A stretch of 64,000 nucleotides of DNA, from positions 2,434,001-2,498,000 of the forward strand of contig NZ_CP022189.1 in the NCBI RefSeq assembly GCF_003111685.1. The letters run 5' to 3'. Both the position numbers and the translations under genes were made by a program. The first letter of the stretch is position 1; the number at the start of each line of letters is the position of its first letter. This stretch comes from Alloyangia pacifica (GTDB lineage Bacteria > Pseudomonadota > Alphaproteobacteria > Rhodobacterales > Rhodobacteraceae). This document shows positions 39,948-48,410 of the stretch, piece by piece. The notes beneath the pieces are model-generated. The model was not told the origin of the DNA. It ran no database searches and saw only the letters and a list, made by a program, of their open reading frames with translations.

Positions 39948-40292
39948 TCAGACCAGGATCCCCTGAAGAAGCATACCGATCCACAGTGTCACCGGATCGA
40001 CGCCCAGCACCCAGGCGCCCAGCTTGTCGGCAAGGCTGCCGTCGCGCAGCAGCGCGACATGTTCGCCGTAATGCGCGACGCCAAGGCTGGCGAGCATGGC
40101 GCCCTTGAACACCAGAAAGAACATCAGCGCGATCAGCAGCCCGCCGAGCCGCGGCAGCTTGACCTTGCGGAGCGGCTTGTGCTCGATCACGCCGTTGCGG
40201 TTGAGCCTGGTGACATAACCCCGGGCCAGCTTGCGGTGCTTTTGCGTCACAGCACGCTGGCGACGCTCGAAACTTCTCAGAGCGCTTTCCAT
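39948..40292 (-). CDS. Hypothetical membrane protein
   Basis: This 114-residue protein starts with a strongly basic cytoplasmic region (residues 1-48: RRQRAVTQKHRKLARGY and RKVKLPRLGG). One clear transmembrane helix (about 49-66) and a second hydrophobic stretch at the C-terminus follow. No known family is recognised. The ATG at 40292 is chosen over an in-frame codon at 40352 because the basic segment follows directly. It lies 98 bp after prmA on the same strand. Confidence 0.7.
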   Translation of the reverse strand: MESALRSFERRQRAVTQKHRKLARGYVTRLNRNGVIEHKPLRKVKLPRLGGLLIALMFFLVFKGAMLASLGVAHYGEHVALLRDGSLADKLGAWVLGVDPVTLWIGMLLQGILV

Positions 40293-40390
40293 ACCGCGAA
40301 ACCCCTCGATACCATACAAATACAGGACGCATTTGCTCGGGAAGCGCGGCAAAATTTAGGCAATAACGCGGCAATTATGCCGCGTTTGGT

Positions 40391-41266
40391 TCACGAAGGC
40401 TTGCGCAGGGTGAGCGTGACCCATTCGCCGATCTCGTCCCGGCGCACCAGCTCGACACCCTGCGCGGCATATGCCTCGACGACCTCATCGGCCTGGCGGA
40501 TCAGGATGCCCGACAGGATCGCATAGCCGCCCGGGGCGAGATGTGCTGCCATATCAGGGGCCAGATCGATCAGCGGCTGCTTGAGGATATTGGCGAAGAC
40601 AAGATCGAAGGGCGCGCGCGCCGCAAGGTCCGGGTGGCCGAATCCGGCCGCCTCGACGCAGATCACCTTGTCGGTCAGGTTGTTGGCCCGGACATTCGCC
40701 TCGGCCACTTCCACGGCGACTTCATCGATGTCCGACACGATCACCGGGTTGGGCCAGATGCGCGCGGCGGCCATGCCGAGCACCGCGGTGCCGCAGCCGA
40801 TATCCGCCACGTTCTGCCCGACCATGCCCTCGTTCGACAGACGGTCGAGCGCCCGCAGACAGCCCAGCGTGGTGCCGTGGTGGCCGGTGCCAAAGGCCAT
40901 CGCGGCCTCGATCAGCAGCGGCTCGGCGCCCTCGGGGATCTTGTCGGCGTCATGCGAGCCGTAGACGAAGAAACGCCCGGCCTCGACCGGGGTCAGCTCG
41001 CGGCGCACCTTGTCGACCCAGTCCTGGTCCGGCACTTCCGAGATCACGAAGGGCGCGGCGTCGAAGGCCGCGGCAAGCAGTGCCAGCTCCACCTCGTTCG
41101 GCTTGCCCAGGAAATAGCCCCCGATCTCCCAGGTGCCCGAGCCGTCCTCGATCTCGAAGACGCCCACGCCGATGGGCTCGGGATCGATCTCCTCAATGGC
41201 CTCGCCCAGGGCCTCGGCAGCGGTCTTGTCGCTCAGCTTGGTGAAGGCGGTCCAGGTCTTGGCCAT
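40391..41266 (-). CDS. prmA: Ribosomal protein L11 methyltransferase PrmA
   Basis: PrmA trimethylates amino groups of ribosomal protein L11. The 291-residue protein has an N-terminal L11-recognition domain and a SAM-dependent domain with the motif DIGCGTAVLGMAA, preceded by the typical AMAFGTGHHGTTLGCL, and NILKQPLIDLAP with the catalytic Asn-Ile. The ATG at 41266 follows AGGAGA. Confidence 0.95.
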   Translation of the reverse strand: MAKTWTAFTKLSDKTAAEALGEAIEEIDPEPIGVGVFEIEDGSGTWEIGGYFLGKPNEVELALLAAAFDAAPFVISEVPDQDWVDKVRRELTPVEAGRFFVYGSHDADKIPEGAEPLLIEAAMAFGTGHHGTTLGCLRALDRLSNEGMVGQNVADIGCGTAVLGMAAARIWPNPVIVSDIDEVAVEVAEANVRANNLTDKVICVEAAGFGHPDLAARAPFDLVFANILKQPLIDLAPDMAAHLAPGGYAILSGILIRQADEVVEAYAAQGVELVRRDEIGEWVTLTLRKPS

Positions 41267-41359
41267 CTCGTGCTCTCCTATAGGGGTTGGCCTGCCCGAT
41301 ACAGCGTTTGGCCCGGTCACGCCAGTGCACATGCACCTCGTGCACACGGCTGCCGCCGG

Positions 41360-41392
41360 AAAAGCCACGCCCCGCCGGAACGGGCGGGGCGT
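41360..41392 (-). terminator. hemF terminator
   Basis: Read on the minus strand, a 10-bp stem (41367-41376 with 41383-41392) is followed after GGC by TTTT. It lies 20 bp beyond the hemF stop codon. Confidence 0.7.
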
Positions 41393-41412
41393 ATCGGAAT
41401 GTCAGGCGGGGA

Positions 41413-42303
41413 TCAGACCCATTTCGCCAGCGGCGGCAGGCTCATCAGCACCGCGTCGGGATCATGCCCGGTGGCAAGACCGAACTTCGTGCCACGGTCG
41501 TAGACGAGGTTGTACTCGGCATAGAGCCCGCGATGGACCAATTGCGCGTCTTTCTCAGCCTCGCCGAAGTCCATGGTCCGGCGTTTTTCGACCAGCGGCA
41601 GGTAGGCCGGCAGGAAGGCCCGGCCGATGTCCTGCGTCAGCGCGAAATCCGCCTCCCAGTCACCCGTGTTGCGGTCATCCATGAAGATGCCGCCGACGCC
41701 GCGCGCGCGCTTGCGGTGCGGGATATAGAAATACTCGTCTGCCCAAGCCTTGAGTTCGGGATAGAGCGTCTCGCCATGCGGATCGAGGTGCGTCTTCTGA
41801 GTGGCGTGGAAATGCGCCGTGTCCTCAGCGTACTCGAGGCAGGGGTTGAGGTCCGAGCCGCCGCCGAACCACCAGGCACCCGGCGTCCAGAACATGCGGG
41901 TGTTCATGTGCACCGCCGGTGCGTGCGGGTTCTGCATGTGAGCCACGAGGCTGATCCCCGACGCCCAGAAGCGCGGATCGTCCTCGATCCCCGGCACTCC
42001 GCGCGCCGCCATGGACTTCTGCGCCGCCGCGCCAAGCGTGCCGTAAACGGTCGAGACGTTCACCCCGACCTTCTCAAACACCCGGCCGCCGCGCATCACG
42101 CTCATCAGCCCGCCCCCTGCGTCGCTGCCGTCGTCGGCGGTGCGGGTGGTCGGGGTCACGGTGAAGCGGCCCGCCGTATGATCGGACCGCGGTCCTTCGG
42201 AATGGCTGTCCTCCAGCCCCTCGAAGGCCGCAACGATCTCGTCTCGCAGCGCACGGAACCAGGTCGAGGCGCGCGCCTTGCGCTCGTCGAATACGTCGCT
42301 CAT
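41413..42303 (-). CDS. hemF: Oxygen-dependent coproporphyrinogen III oxidase
   Basis: HemF converts coproporphyrinogen III to protoporphyrinogen IX with O2. The 296-residue protein contains signature segments such as GGRVFEKVGVNVSTVYG, HMNTRMFW, WWFGGGSDLNPCL, GVGGIFMDD and the C-terminal EYNLVYDRGTKFGL. It is 20 bp downstream of the atypical SDR gene and probably shares its transcript. Confidence 0.98.
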   Translation of the reverse strand: MSDVFDERKARASTWFRALRDEIVAAFEGLEDSHSEGPRSDHTAGRFTVTPTTRTADDGSDAGGGLMSVMRGGRVFEKVGVNVSTVYGTLGAAAQKSMAARGVPGIEDDPRFWASGISLVAHMQNPHAPAVHMNTRMFWTPGAWWFGGGSDLNPCLEYAEDTAHFHATQKTHLDPHGETLYPELKAWADEYFYIPHRKRARGVGGIFMDDRNTGDWEADFALTQDIGRAFLPAYLPLVEKRRTMDFGEAEKDAQLVHRGLYAEYNLVYDRGTKFGLATGHDPDAVLMSLPPLAKWV

Positions 42304-42323
42304 CAGTGTCTCCCTGGCCCGGG

Positions 42324-43124
42324 TCAGTGCATCGGCGTGCCGACCGGGTCGATCAGCGTGCGGCCACCGTCCACGGTCATGATCTGGCCGGTCATGAAGC
42401 CCGAAGCCTCGGAGGCAAGGAATTGCACCGCCTCGCAGACCTCGTCCGGCCCGGCGATGCGCCCGGCGGGCGTGTGCTTCTCGATTTCCTCGCGGTAGCC
42501 CGGGTGCTCCTTGAGGATGTTCTTGAGGCTCGAGGACATCAGCGAGCCGAAGGCCACCGAGTTCACCCGGATCTTCTGGTCCGCCAGCGACACCGCCATG
42601 GAACGGGTCAGCTGGTCGAGCGCCGCCACCGAGACCGAGTAGCCCAGCAAGTGCGGGTTGGTGCGTGCGGCGGCGATCGACGAGATGTTGATGATCGAGC
42701 CGGCGGAGCGGATGTCCTGCCCCTCGGCCTGCTTGATCATGCGCTTGGCGACGATCTGGCTCAGCCGCATCGCGGGCATCAAGTTCTGGCCAATCATGGT
42801 TTCGAGCGAGGCGTCCTCGCAGTCGTGAACGTTGGTCGGCAGGATTTGCCGCGCGCCGTTCACCAAGATATCGACCCGGTCGTAGGCGTCGAGCGTGGCC
42901 GAGAGCAGGTTGGCCAGCGTCAGCTTCTCGCGCAAGTCGCCGGCGAAATAGCGCATGGTGCTCTCTTCATCGACCTGCCCGCATTCCTTGGCCAGCCGGT
43001 TCTCGTCCATGTCGGCGAACATGACGTTCGCGCCACGTGCCGCAAAGTGCCGCGCGATCGCGAGGCCCACGCCATTGGCGGCGCCGGTGACGATGGCGGT
43101 CTTGCCTTCGATGGAAAAACTCAT
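42324..43124 (-). CDS. SDR-family protein with altered active site
   Basis: This 266-residue protein has a good NAD(P)-binding Rossmann start (TGAANGVGLAIA; DMDE) and overall classical SDR length. The catalytic Tyr is present in GYSVSVAALDQL, but the Lys four residues on is Val, and the NNAG motif reads NGAR. Ser is kept in INISSIAA. It may therefore be a weak or non-catalytic SDR. The codons in the reading frame confirm the Val. It is followed by hemF (20 bp) and preceded by the rsmC-like gene (37 bp). Confidence 0.85.
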   Translation of the reverse strand: MSFSIEGKTAIVTGAANGVGLAIARHFAARGANVMFADMDENRLAKECGQVDEESTMRYFAGDLREKLTLANLLSATLDAYDRVDILVNGARQILPTNVHDCEDASLETMIGQNLMPAMRLSQIVAKRMIKQAEGQDIRSAGSIINISSIAAARTNPHLLGYSVSVAALDQLTRSMAVSLADQKIRVNSVAFGSLMSSSLKNILKEHPGYREEIEKHTPAGRIAGPDEVCEAVQFLASEASGFMTGQIMTVDGGRTLIDPVGTPMH

Positions 43125-43161
43125 GGGAATCCCTTGAATGTTTGCGCCAAGCTAGCCGCGA

Positions 43162-44154
43162 TCAGCGCCCCGGGCGAGAGGCGTGAAGGATCTTGAACCG
43201 GGAATCTCCGGCGATTTCCTCGGTGTTGCGGAAGCGCTCGGCAAGCCGCGTCTCGTAGGGCAGGTGCCGGTTGGCAACGAGCCAGAGCTGGCCCGAGGGT
43301 TTCAACACTCGCGCGGCCGCGTCGATGAAGGCCTGCCCGAGCGAGGGTTCGGCCTTGCGCCCGGTGTGGAAGGGCGGGTTCATGATCACCGCGTCGAGCA
43401 GCGCCGGCGGGCGCCAGTCGAGCGCGTTGGCCCAGTGGAACTGCGCCCGCGGGTCGGTGACATTGCGGCGCGCGCAGTCGAGCGCATCGTGATCGGCCTC
43501 GACCAGGTGCAGCGCGGCGATCTTCTCGCGGCGCAGGATGCCATTGGCGAGCCCGCCCCATCCCGCGCCGAGATCGGCGACATGGGCACCGAGCTTCTCG
43601 GGCAGCGCCGCGAGAAGCGCCTCGCTGGCCGGGTCCGGCCCATCGGCCGAGAACACCCCCGGCGCGGTCCACTGCCCGCCGGGCAGCTGTGCCGGGCCCT
43701 TGGCCCACTCGGCAAAGGCATCGGTGGCGGCGAACCAGATGGTCTTGCCATGCGCCTTGGAGACCTGCCCCAGGATGTCGGTGCGCTTGCGCAGCGCCTT
43801 GAGGCAGGCGTCGATGCCGTCAGTCTTCTGGCCATCGACGATGACCAGACCGCCCTTGGCGGCTTTGTTGGCCTCGGCGATCCAGGCCTCGGCCCGGTCG
43901 CGGGCGCGCGGCAGGAAGACGATCGCGGCGGCGAAGTCCCCTTCGGGGGCCAGCGCGACAGTCCAGCCGCGGCGCTCCCAGGCCGCATGGTCGGGTGCCA
44001 GGCGTTGAACCACGGTGCAGCGCTCGCGCGGCAGATCGCCGGCGTCGATGTCGCCAAGGTTCAAATCGCCCGGCGCGCCGAGCAGCAGGATGCGCCCCTC
44101 GGAGGGCAGGTCGAGACCTCCCTCGAGCGCGAAACTCAATCGGGTATCAGACAT
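43162..44154 (-). CDS. RsmC-like 16S rRNA (guanine-N2)-methyltransferase
   Basis: This 330-residue protein has the two-domain layout of RsmC: an N-terminal pseudo-methyltransferase domain and a C-terminal SAM domain with VADLGAGWGGLANGIL and the N6/N2-methylase motif NPPFHTG. RsmC modifies G1207 of 16S rRNA in E. coli; RlmG is the close alternative. It starts 24 bp after clpS on the same strand. Confidence 0.88.
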   Translation of the reverse strand: MSDTRLSFALEGGLDLPSEGRILLLGAPGDLNLGDIDAGDLPRERCTVVQRLAPDHAAWERRGWTVALAPEGDFAAAIVFLPRARDRAEAWIAEANKAAKGGLVIVDGQKTDGIDACLKALRKRTDILGQVSKAHGKTIWFAATDAFAEWAKGPAQLPGGQWTAPGVFSADGPDPASEALLAALPEKLGAHVADLGAGWGGLANGILRREKIAALHLVEADHDALDCARRNVTDPRAQFHWANALDWRPPALLDAVIMNPPFHTGRKAEPSLGQAFIDAAARVLKPSGQLWLVANRHLPYETRLAERFRNTEEIAGDSRFKILHASRPGR

Positions 44155-44178
44155 GGCAGAACCGCCGCGGAGGGCGGA

Positions 44179-44505
44179 TCACTCCTTTTCCATGGTGCAT
44201 TGCAGCGGATGCTGGTGACGCCGGGCAAAATCCATGACCTGGCCCACCTTGGTCTCGGCGATCTCGTGGCTGAATACGCCAACCACCGCGACCCCTTTTT
44301 TATGGACGGTGAGCATCACTTCGAAAGCCTGCGCATGGGTCATGCCGAAGAAACGCTCGAGCACATGCACGACGAATTCCATAGGCGTGTAGTCGTCGTT
44401 CAGCAGCAGCACCTTGTAGAGCGGCGGGCGTTTCGTCTTGGGCTTGGTCTGCAGCACGACACCGGCATCGCCCTCGCCATCGCGGGGGTCGTTCGGGTCG
44501 GACAT
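44179..44505 (-). CDS. clpS: ATP-dependent Clp protease adaptor ClpS
   Basis: ClpS delivers N-end-rule substrates to ClpA. The 108-residue protein has the core [26 protein letters not shown], with Asn-Asp-Asp forming the amino-terminus pocket, and Cys-free C-terminal HPLQCTME. The flexible N-terminus is rich in Asp and Lys. clpA is not adjacent here, although clpS-clpA is a common order. It is divergent from the HAD gene. Confidence 0.95.
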   Translation of the reverse strand: MSDPNDPRDGEGDAGVVLQTKPKTKRPPLYKVLLLNDDYTPMEFVVHVLERFFGMTHAQAFEVMLTVHKKGVAVVGVFSHEIAETKVGQVMDFARRHQHPLQCTMEKE

Positions 44506-44646
44506 ACGGAGTTTCTGTGCCGTGACGGACTGGATCATCTCGGGGACGCTTTTGCTTTGCGTGTGCTTTGCGGTTCCGGCTTTGAAGGGTCTATATAATT
44601 CCAAGGAGCCGCAGAGGAAAGACCCGCGGCGGGAAGAGGCGACAAT

Positions 44647-45345
44647 ATGGCCCGGAAACTGCAAACAATCGGCTTCGATGCGGACGATACGCTTTGGCAC
44701 AACGAGCGGTTTTTCACCCTGACGCAGGAGCGATTCGCCGAATTGCTCGCCGATCACTCCGAGCGCGCGCACCTCGACGCCCGCCTGCTCGCCGCCGAGA
44801 AACGCAATATCGGCCACTACGGGTTTGGCGTGAAGGGGTTCGTGCTGTCGATGATCGAGACGGCCATCGAGGTCACCGATGGCCGCGTGCCCGGCGCGAC
44901 CATCGGCAAGATCCTCGAGGCCGGGCAGGACATGCTCGCCCACCCCGTCGAGCTGCTGCCGCACGCCAAGGACGCGGTCGAAGCCCTGGCGGCGGAACAC
45001 CACCTCGTGCTGATCACCAAGGGCGACCTGCTGCACCAGGAGCGCAAGCTGGCCGCCTCGGGGCTGGGCGAGCTCTTCGACGCGGTCGAGATCGTCTCGG
45101 ACAAGCAGCCACAGACCTACGCCCGCATCTTCGGCGCCAGCCCCGGCGGGGCCGAGGCGTCAATGATGGTCGGCAATTCGCTGAAGTCCGACGTCAACCC
45201 GGCGATCCGAGCCGGCGGCTGGGGGGTCTTCGTGCCGCAGGATCTGGCCTGGAGCCTCGAACACGACGAAAAGCTCGACCACCCGAGGTTCCGCGAGATT
45301 CCCGACCTCGGCGCACTCGCCCAGCTTGTGGACTCGCTCGACTGA
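44647..45345 (+). CDS. HAD-superfamily hydrolase
   Basis: This 232-residue phosphatase-like protein has HAD motif [10 protein letters not shown] (nucleophile Asp11, acid/base Asp13), motif II LITKGD, and motif [13 protein letters not shown]. The large cap between motifs I and II indicates subclass I. Small phosphorylated metabolites are the usual substrates; none can be assigned. It has its own promoter region opposite clpS. Confidence 0.9.
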   Translation: MARKLQTIGFDADDTLWHNERFFTLTQERFAELLADHSERAHLDARLLAAEKRNIGHYGFGVKGFVLSMIETAIEVTDGRVPGATIGKILEAGQDMLAHPVELLPHAKDAVEALAAEHHLVLITKGDLLHQERKLAASGLGELFDAVEIVSDKQPQTYARIFGASPGGAEASMMVGNSLKSDVNPAIRAGGWGVFVPQDLAWSLEHDEKLDHPRFREIPDLGALAQLVDSLD

Positions 45346-45575
45346 CCCCAGGTCGCGCCCGACGGGGAGGCCCCCGCCGCATTCGCGCCGCAATCGCTCA
45401 TATAGTGGTGAATCGCGCGAATTCCCACAAAATGAGGGAAATCACGATCCAGAAAACAACAGAAAATCAAGGCATTGCAGACTTTATTTTTTTTGGATCG
45501 CGTGGTAGCGTTTTCGCAAACTAGAACAGTTGGCCACCGGAAAACCGGAGGCGAGAGGCAGAGAAGGCGAGAACC

Positions 45576-47156
45576 GTGACGGGACGGCGCAGGCAGCGAC
45601 CGGGCCGAGCAGGCCTGTATATTCTCACATTCATTTGGCTTGCCCTCGTGGGGCCAGTGGGCGCTTGGGCTGCCCCCTACGCTGCCCTCGTGATGGACGC
45701 CCGGTCGGGCGAGATCCTATTTTCCGAGAACGCCGAGACCCGACTCCACCCGGCATCGCTGACCAAGATGATGACGCTCTACATCGCCTTCGAGGCGGTC
45801 GAGCATGGCGAGATCACGATGGACACGATGGTGACCATCTCGAAGAACGCCGCCGCAGAGCCGCCCTCGAAGCTGGGCCTGCGCTCGGGACAGAAGATCG
45901 CGCTGCGCTATCTCGTGCGCGCCGCCGCCGTCAAATCCGCAAATGACGCCGCCACTGCCATCGGCGAGGCCATCGAAGGCTCCGAAGCCGCCTTTGCCCG
46001 CCGCATGAACCGCACGGCAAAGGCGCTGGGGATGACCCGCACCACCTTCAAGAACGCCAACGGCCTCACCTCCGAGGGCCACCTGTCGACCGCCCACGAC
46101 ATGGGGATCCTGGGCCGGCACATTCTCTACGATTATCCCGGCTATTATAACCTTTTCTCGCGCCGTACGACCGACGCCGGCATGCGCGAAGTGGCCAATA
46201 CCAACCGCCGCTTTCTCGCCGCCTACAAGGGCGCTGACGGGATCAAGACCGGTTATACCCGCGCCGCGGGCTTCAACCTCGTCGCCTCCGCCGAGCGCGG
46301 CCGCGAGCGGATCATCTCGGTGGTCTTCGGCGGCACCTCCACCGCCGCGCGCAACGCCAAGAGCGCCGAGCTGCTGGATCTCGGCTTCAAGCGTGCCGCG
46401 ACCAATGTCGCGCTGCGCCGTCCGGCCAAGCCGCCCTACATGGGCCGCGTCGGCGGCGGGGCCGAGATGCTCGTGGCCAGTGCCGAGACGGGCGATTCCG
46501 GACTGCGCGGCAAGTCGATCCGCGTCGCCGCCGCCGCCGTCACCAAGAGTCTGCGCCCCCAGATCCGCCCCGGGGTGACCAGCTCCGACGTGGCACCTCT
46601 GGTCGCCGGCGTCGAGGATGACATCAACAGCGTGCTGGAATCGGTGCAGGTGGCCGCCGTCGCCCCCGCCGTCTCCGAGGCCCCCGAGCCGATCGACATT
46701 GCAACGGTCGCCGAAGCGATGGTGGTTGCCGAGGGCGACACCGGAATTGCACCCGATTCCTCGATCAAGCCGGTGCGCCGACCGCAGGCGATGGCTCTTG
46801 TCAGCGCCCCCGCCCAGACTTCGGCCCCGGTTGTTGCCGCGCCCGAACCCGCGGCCGTCGCCGTCGCCTCCGCCGAGCCGGAGGCACAGGAAGTGGTCAC
46901 CCGTGTGTCGACCTCGGGCGGGCGTCACTGGGGCATCAACGTCGGCCGCTACCCCAGCCGCTACGCCGCCGAGAAGGTGCTGCTGCAGACCGCGCTGATG
47001 GAAACCGCCACGCTGGACGGCTCGCTGCGCAAGGTCGTCGACCGCTCGGGCGGCTTCGATGCGAACTTCATGGGCCTGACCCGCGAGACCGCCGATCTCG
47101 CCTGCCGCCGGTTGCAGGCCCGGCAGGTCACCTGCTTCATGATCGGGCCGAGCTGA
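45576..47156 (+). CDS. D-alanyl-D-alanine carboxypeptidase with SPOR domain
   Basis: This penicillin-binding protein trims the D-Ala from peptidoglycan stem peptides. The 526-residue protein has a signal sequence (hydrophobic residues 15-31), active-site motifs Ser61-Leu-Thr-Lys64, Ser121-Ala-Asn123 and Lys224-Thr-Gly226, an Ala/Pro-rich linker, and a C-terminal SPOR domain (about 447-526). SPOR binds denuded glycan at the septum, so division-site action is likely. It lacks the usual amphipathic membrane anchor. The GTG at 45576 is chosen because it places the signal sequence correctly. Confidence 0.94.
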   Translation: MTGRRRQRPGRAGLYILTFIWLALVGPVGAWAAPYAALVMDARSGEILFSENAETRLHPASLTKMMTLYIAFEAVEHGEITMDTMVTISKNAAAEPPSKLGLRSGQKIALRYLVRAAAVKSANDAATAIGEAIEGSEAAFARRMNRTAKALGMTRTTFKNANGLTSEGHLSTAHDMGILGRHILYDYPGYYNLFSRRTTDAGMREVANTNRRFLAAYKGADGIKTGYTRAAGFNLVASAERGRERIISVVFGGTSTAARNAKSAELLDLGFKRAATNVALRRPAKPPYMGRVGGGAEMLVASAETGDSGLRGKSIRVAAAAVTKSLRPQIRPGVTSSDVAPLVAGVEDDINSVLESVQVAAVAPAVSEAPEPIDIATVAEAMVVAEGDTGIAPDSSIKPVRRPQAMALVSAPAQTSAPVVAAPEPAAVAVASAEPEAQEVVTRVSTSGGRHWGINVGRYPSRYAAEKVLLQTALMETATLDGSLRKVVDRSGGFDANFMGLTRETADLACRRLQARQVTCFMIGPS

Positions 47157-47182
47157 CAGGCGCCTCATGGTGCCGACAAAAG

Positions 47183-47215
47183 AAAAACCCCGGGCTTCGC
47201 ACCCGGGGTTTTTCT
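47183..47215 (+). terminator. Terminator of the D,D-carboxypeptidase gene
   Basis: A 12-bp stem (47183-47194 with 47202-47213) ends in five T residues. It starts 27 bp past the stop codon. Confidence 0.92.
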
Positions 47216-47261
47216 ATTGCACCGCGCGTAAGCCTCCCAGCGGCTCCACCCCCCAAGAAAC

Positions 47262-47296
47262 GACAAACCCCCGAAAGGCAGAGCCCCGGGGGTCGT
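47262..47296 (-). terminator. Probable rpsU terminator
   Basis: On the minus strand a stem of about seven base pairs (47267-47273 with 47287-47293) with a 13-base loop is followed by TTGTCGTTT. It lies 64 bp beyond the rpsU stop. Confidence 0.6.
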
Positions 47297-47359
47297 CAAC
47301 TTCTTCGTGTCGGAAGGTCAGCTGCCTGACCTCACGAGATAGATCTCACGAGCGTAAAC

Positions 47360-47566
47360 TCAGAGGAGACCTTCGCGCTGAGCCTTCTTGCGCGCCAGCT
47401 TGCGGGCGCGGCGGACGGCCTCGGCTTTCTCGCGAGCCTTCTTCTCGGACGGTTTCTCGAAATGCTGCCGAAGCTTCATTTCACGGAACACGCCTTCGCG
47501 CTGCAGCTTCTTCTTCAGGGCGCGGAGCGCCTGATCGACGTTGTTGTCGCGAACACTAACCTGCAT
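47360..47566 (-). CDS. rpsU: 30S ribosomal protein S21
   Basis: S21 is a small basic protein near the anti-Shine-Dalgarno end of 16S rRNA. The 68-residue protein begins [25 protein letters not shown] and ends in a Lys/Arg-rich helix, the standard form. Immediately before the ATG lies a hairpin that contains part of the ribosome-binding site (see separate entry). It is transcribed alone. Confidence 0.97.
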   Translation of the reverse strand: MQVSVRDNNVDQALRALKKKLQREGVFREMKLRQHFEKPSEKKAREKAEAVRRARKLARKKAQREGLL

Positions 47567-47580
47567 GTGGTTTTCACCAC
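47567..47580 (-). promoter_or_regulatory. Hairpin over the rpsU ribosome-binding site
   Basis: On the minus strand the bases just upstream of the ATG read GTGGT-GAAA-ACCAC: a 5-bp stem with a GNRA-type GAAA tetraloop that ends at the start codon. The Shine-Dalgarno-like AGGTGG overlaps the 5' arm. Folding would limit ribosome access. Function is inferred. Confidence 0.55.
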
Positions 47581-47682
47581 CTTTCTAGTTTTGAGTTGCA
47601 AGGAAATTGCAGGAAGCCGGTCTATAGCAAGGGTTGCCAATCTTGTCTAGACTCCTACCCATTGAGTCGAAGGAGAGGCCCC

Positions 47683-48369
47683 ATGAGTGAAGAAATTACC
47701 GAGCGCCTGCTAGATGCGGCGCTGAACCATGTCGCCTTCGACGGCTGGTCCGAGACGACCTTCCGCGCGGCGGCGAGCGATGCCGGGATCGACCCGGTGG
47801 TGGCGCGCGGGCTCTATCCGCGCGGTGCGGTGGACATGGCGATCGCCTTCCATCGCCGCGGCGACGAGGCTATGTCCGCGCGCCTCAAGGAAATCGACCA
47901 GTCCGAGATGCGCTTTCGCGACCGCGTCGCGCTGGCCGTCCGCAGCCGGATCGAGGCGGTCGACGACCGCGAGGCGGTGCGCCGCGGCACCGCGCTTTTC
48001 GCGCTGCCGATGTACGCCGCCGATGGCGCCAAGCTGATCTGGGGCACCGCCGACCGCATCTGGACCGAACTGGGCGACAGCTCGCGCGATTTCAACTGGT
48101 ACACCAAGCGCGCCACGCTGAGCGCCGTCTATTCCTCGACCGTGCTCTACTGGCTGGGCGACGATTCGCTCGAAAACCACGCCACCTGGGAGTTCCTCGA
48201 TCGCCGAATCGAGGACGTGATGCGCTTCGAGAAGACCAAGGCCAAGGTGCGCGGCACCCCGGTGCTGGGAAAGATGCTGGCGGCCGGACCGGAAAAAATG
48301 CTCGGCAGGCTGCGCGCTCCGAAGAGTCCGCGCCACGGGCTGCCGGGCGGCTGGACCGCGCCGCGCTGA
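47683..48369 (+). CDS. COQ9 family protein
   Basis: This 228-residue protein belongs to the COQ9 family, with a TetR-like N-terminal helical part (GWSETTFRAAASDAGIDPVVARGLYPRG) and the COQ9 domain proper (SSTVLYWLGDDSLENHATWEFLDRRI). In mitochondria COQ9 binds lipid and helps COQ7 in ubiquinone synthesis; the bacterial protein likely has the same role. The ATG at 47683 is preceded by AAGGAGAGG. A quinone oxidoreductase gene follows after 41 bp. Confidence 0.93.
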   Translation: MSEEITERLLDAALNHVAFDGWSETTFRAAASDAGIDPVVARGLYPRGAVDMAIAFHRRGDEAMSARLKEIDQSEMRFRDRVALAVRSRIEAVDDREAVRRGTALFALPMYAADGAKLIWGTADRIWTELGDSSRDFNWYTKRATLSAVYSSTVLYWLGDDSLENHATWEFLDRRIEDVMRFEKTKAKVRGTPVLGKMLAAGPEKMLGRLRAPKSPRHGLPGGWTAPR

Positions 48370-48410
48370 GCCCCCTGCCCTTCCCGCACGACAGCAAGAC
48401 AGGACGACAA

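Noticed and set aside
45475..45500. Run of eight T residues before the D,D-carboxypeptidase gene as a terminator of the HAD gene
   Set aside because: There is no stem directly upstream. It is more likely part of an A/T-rich promoter region.
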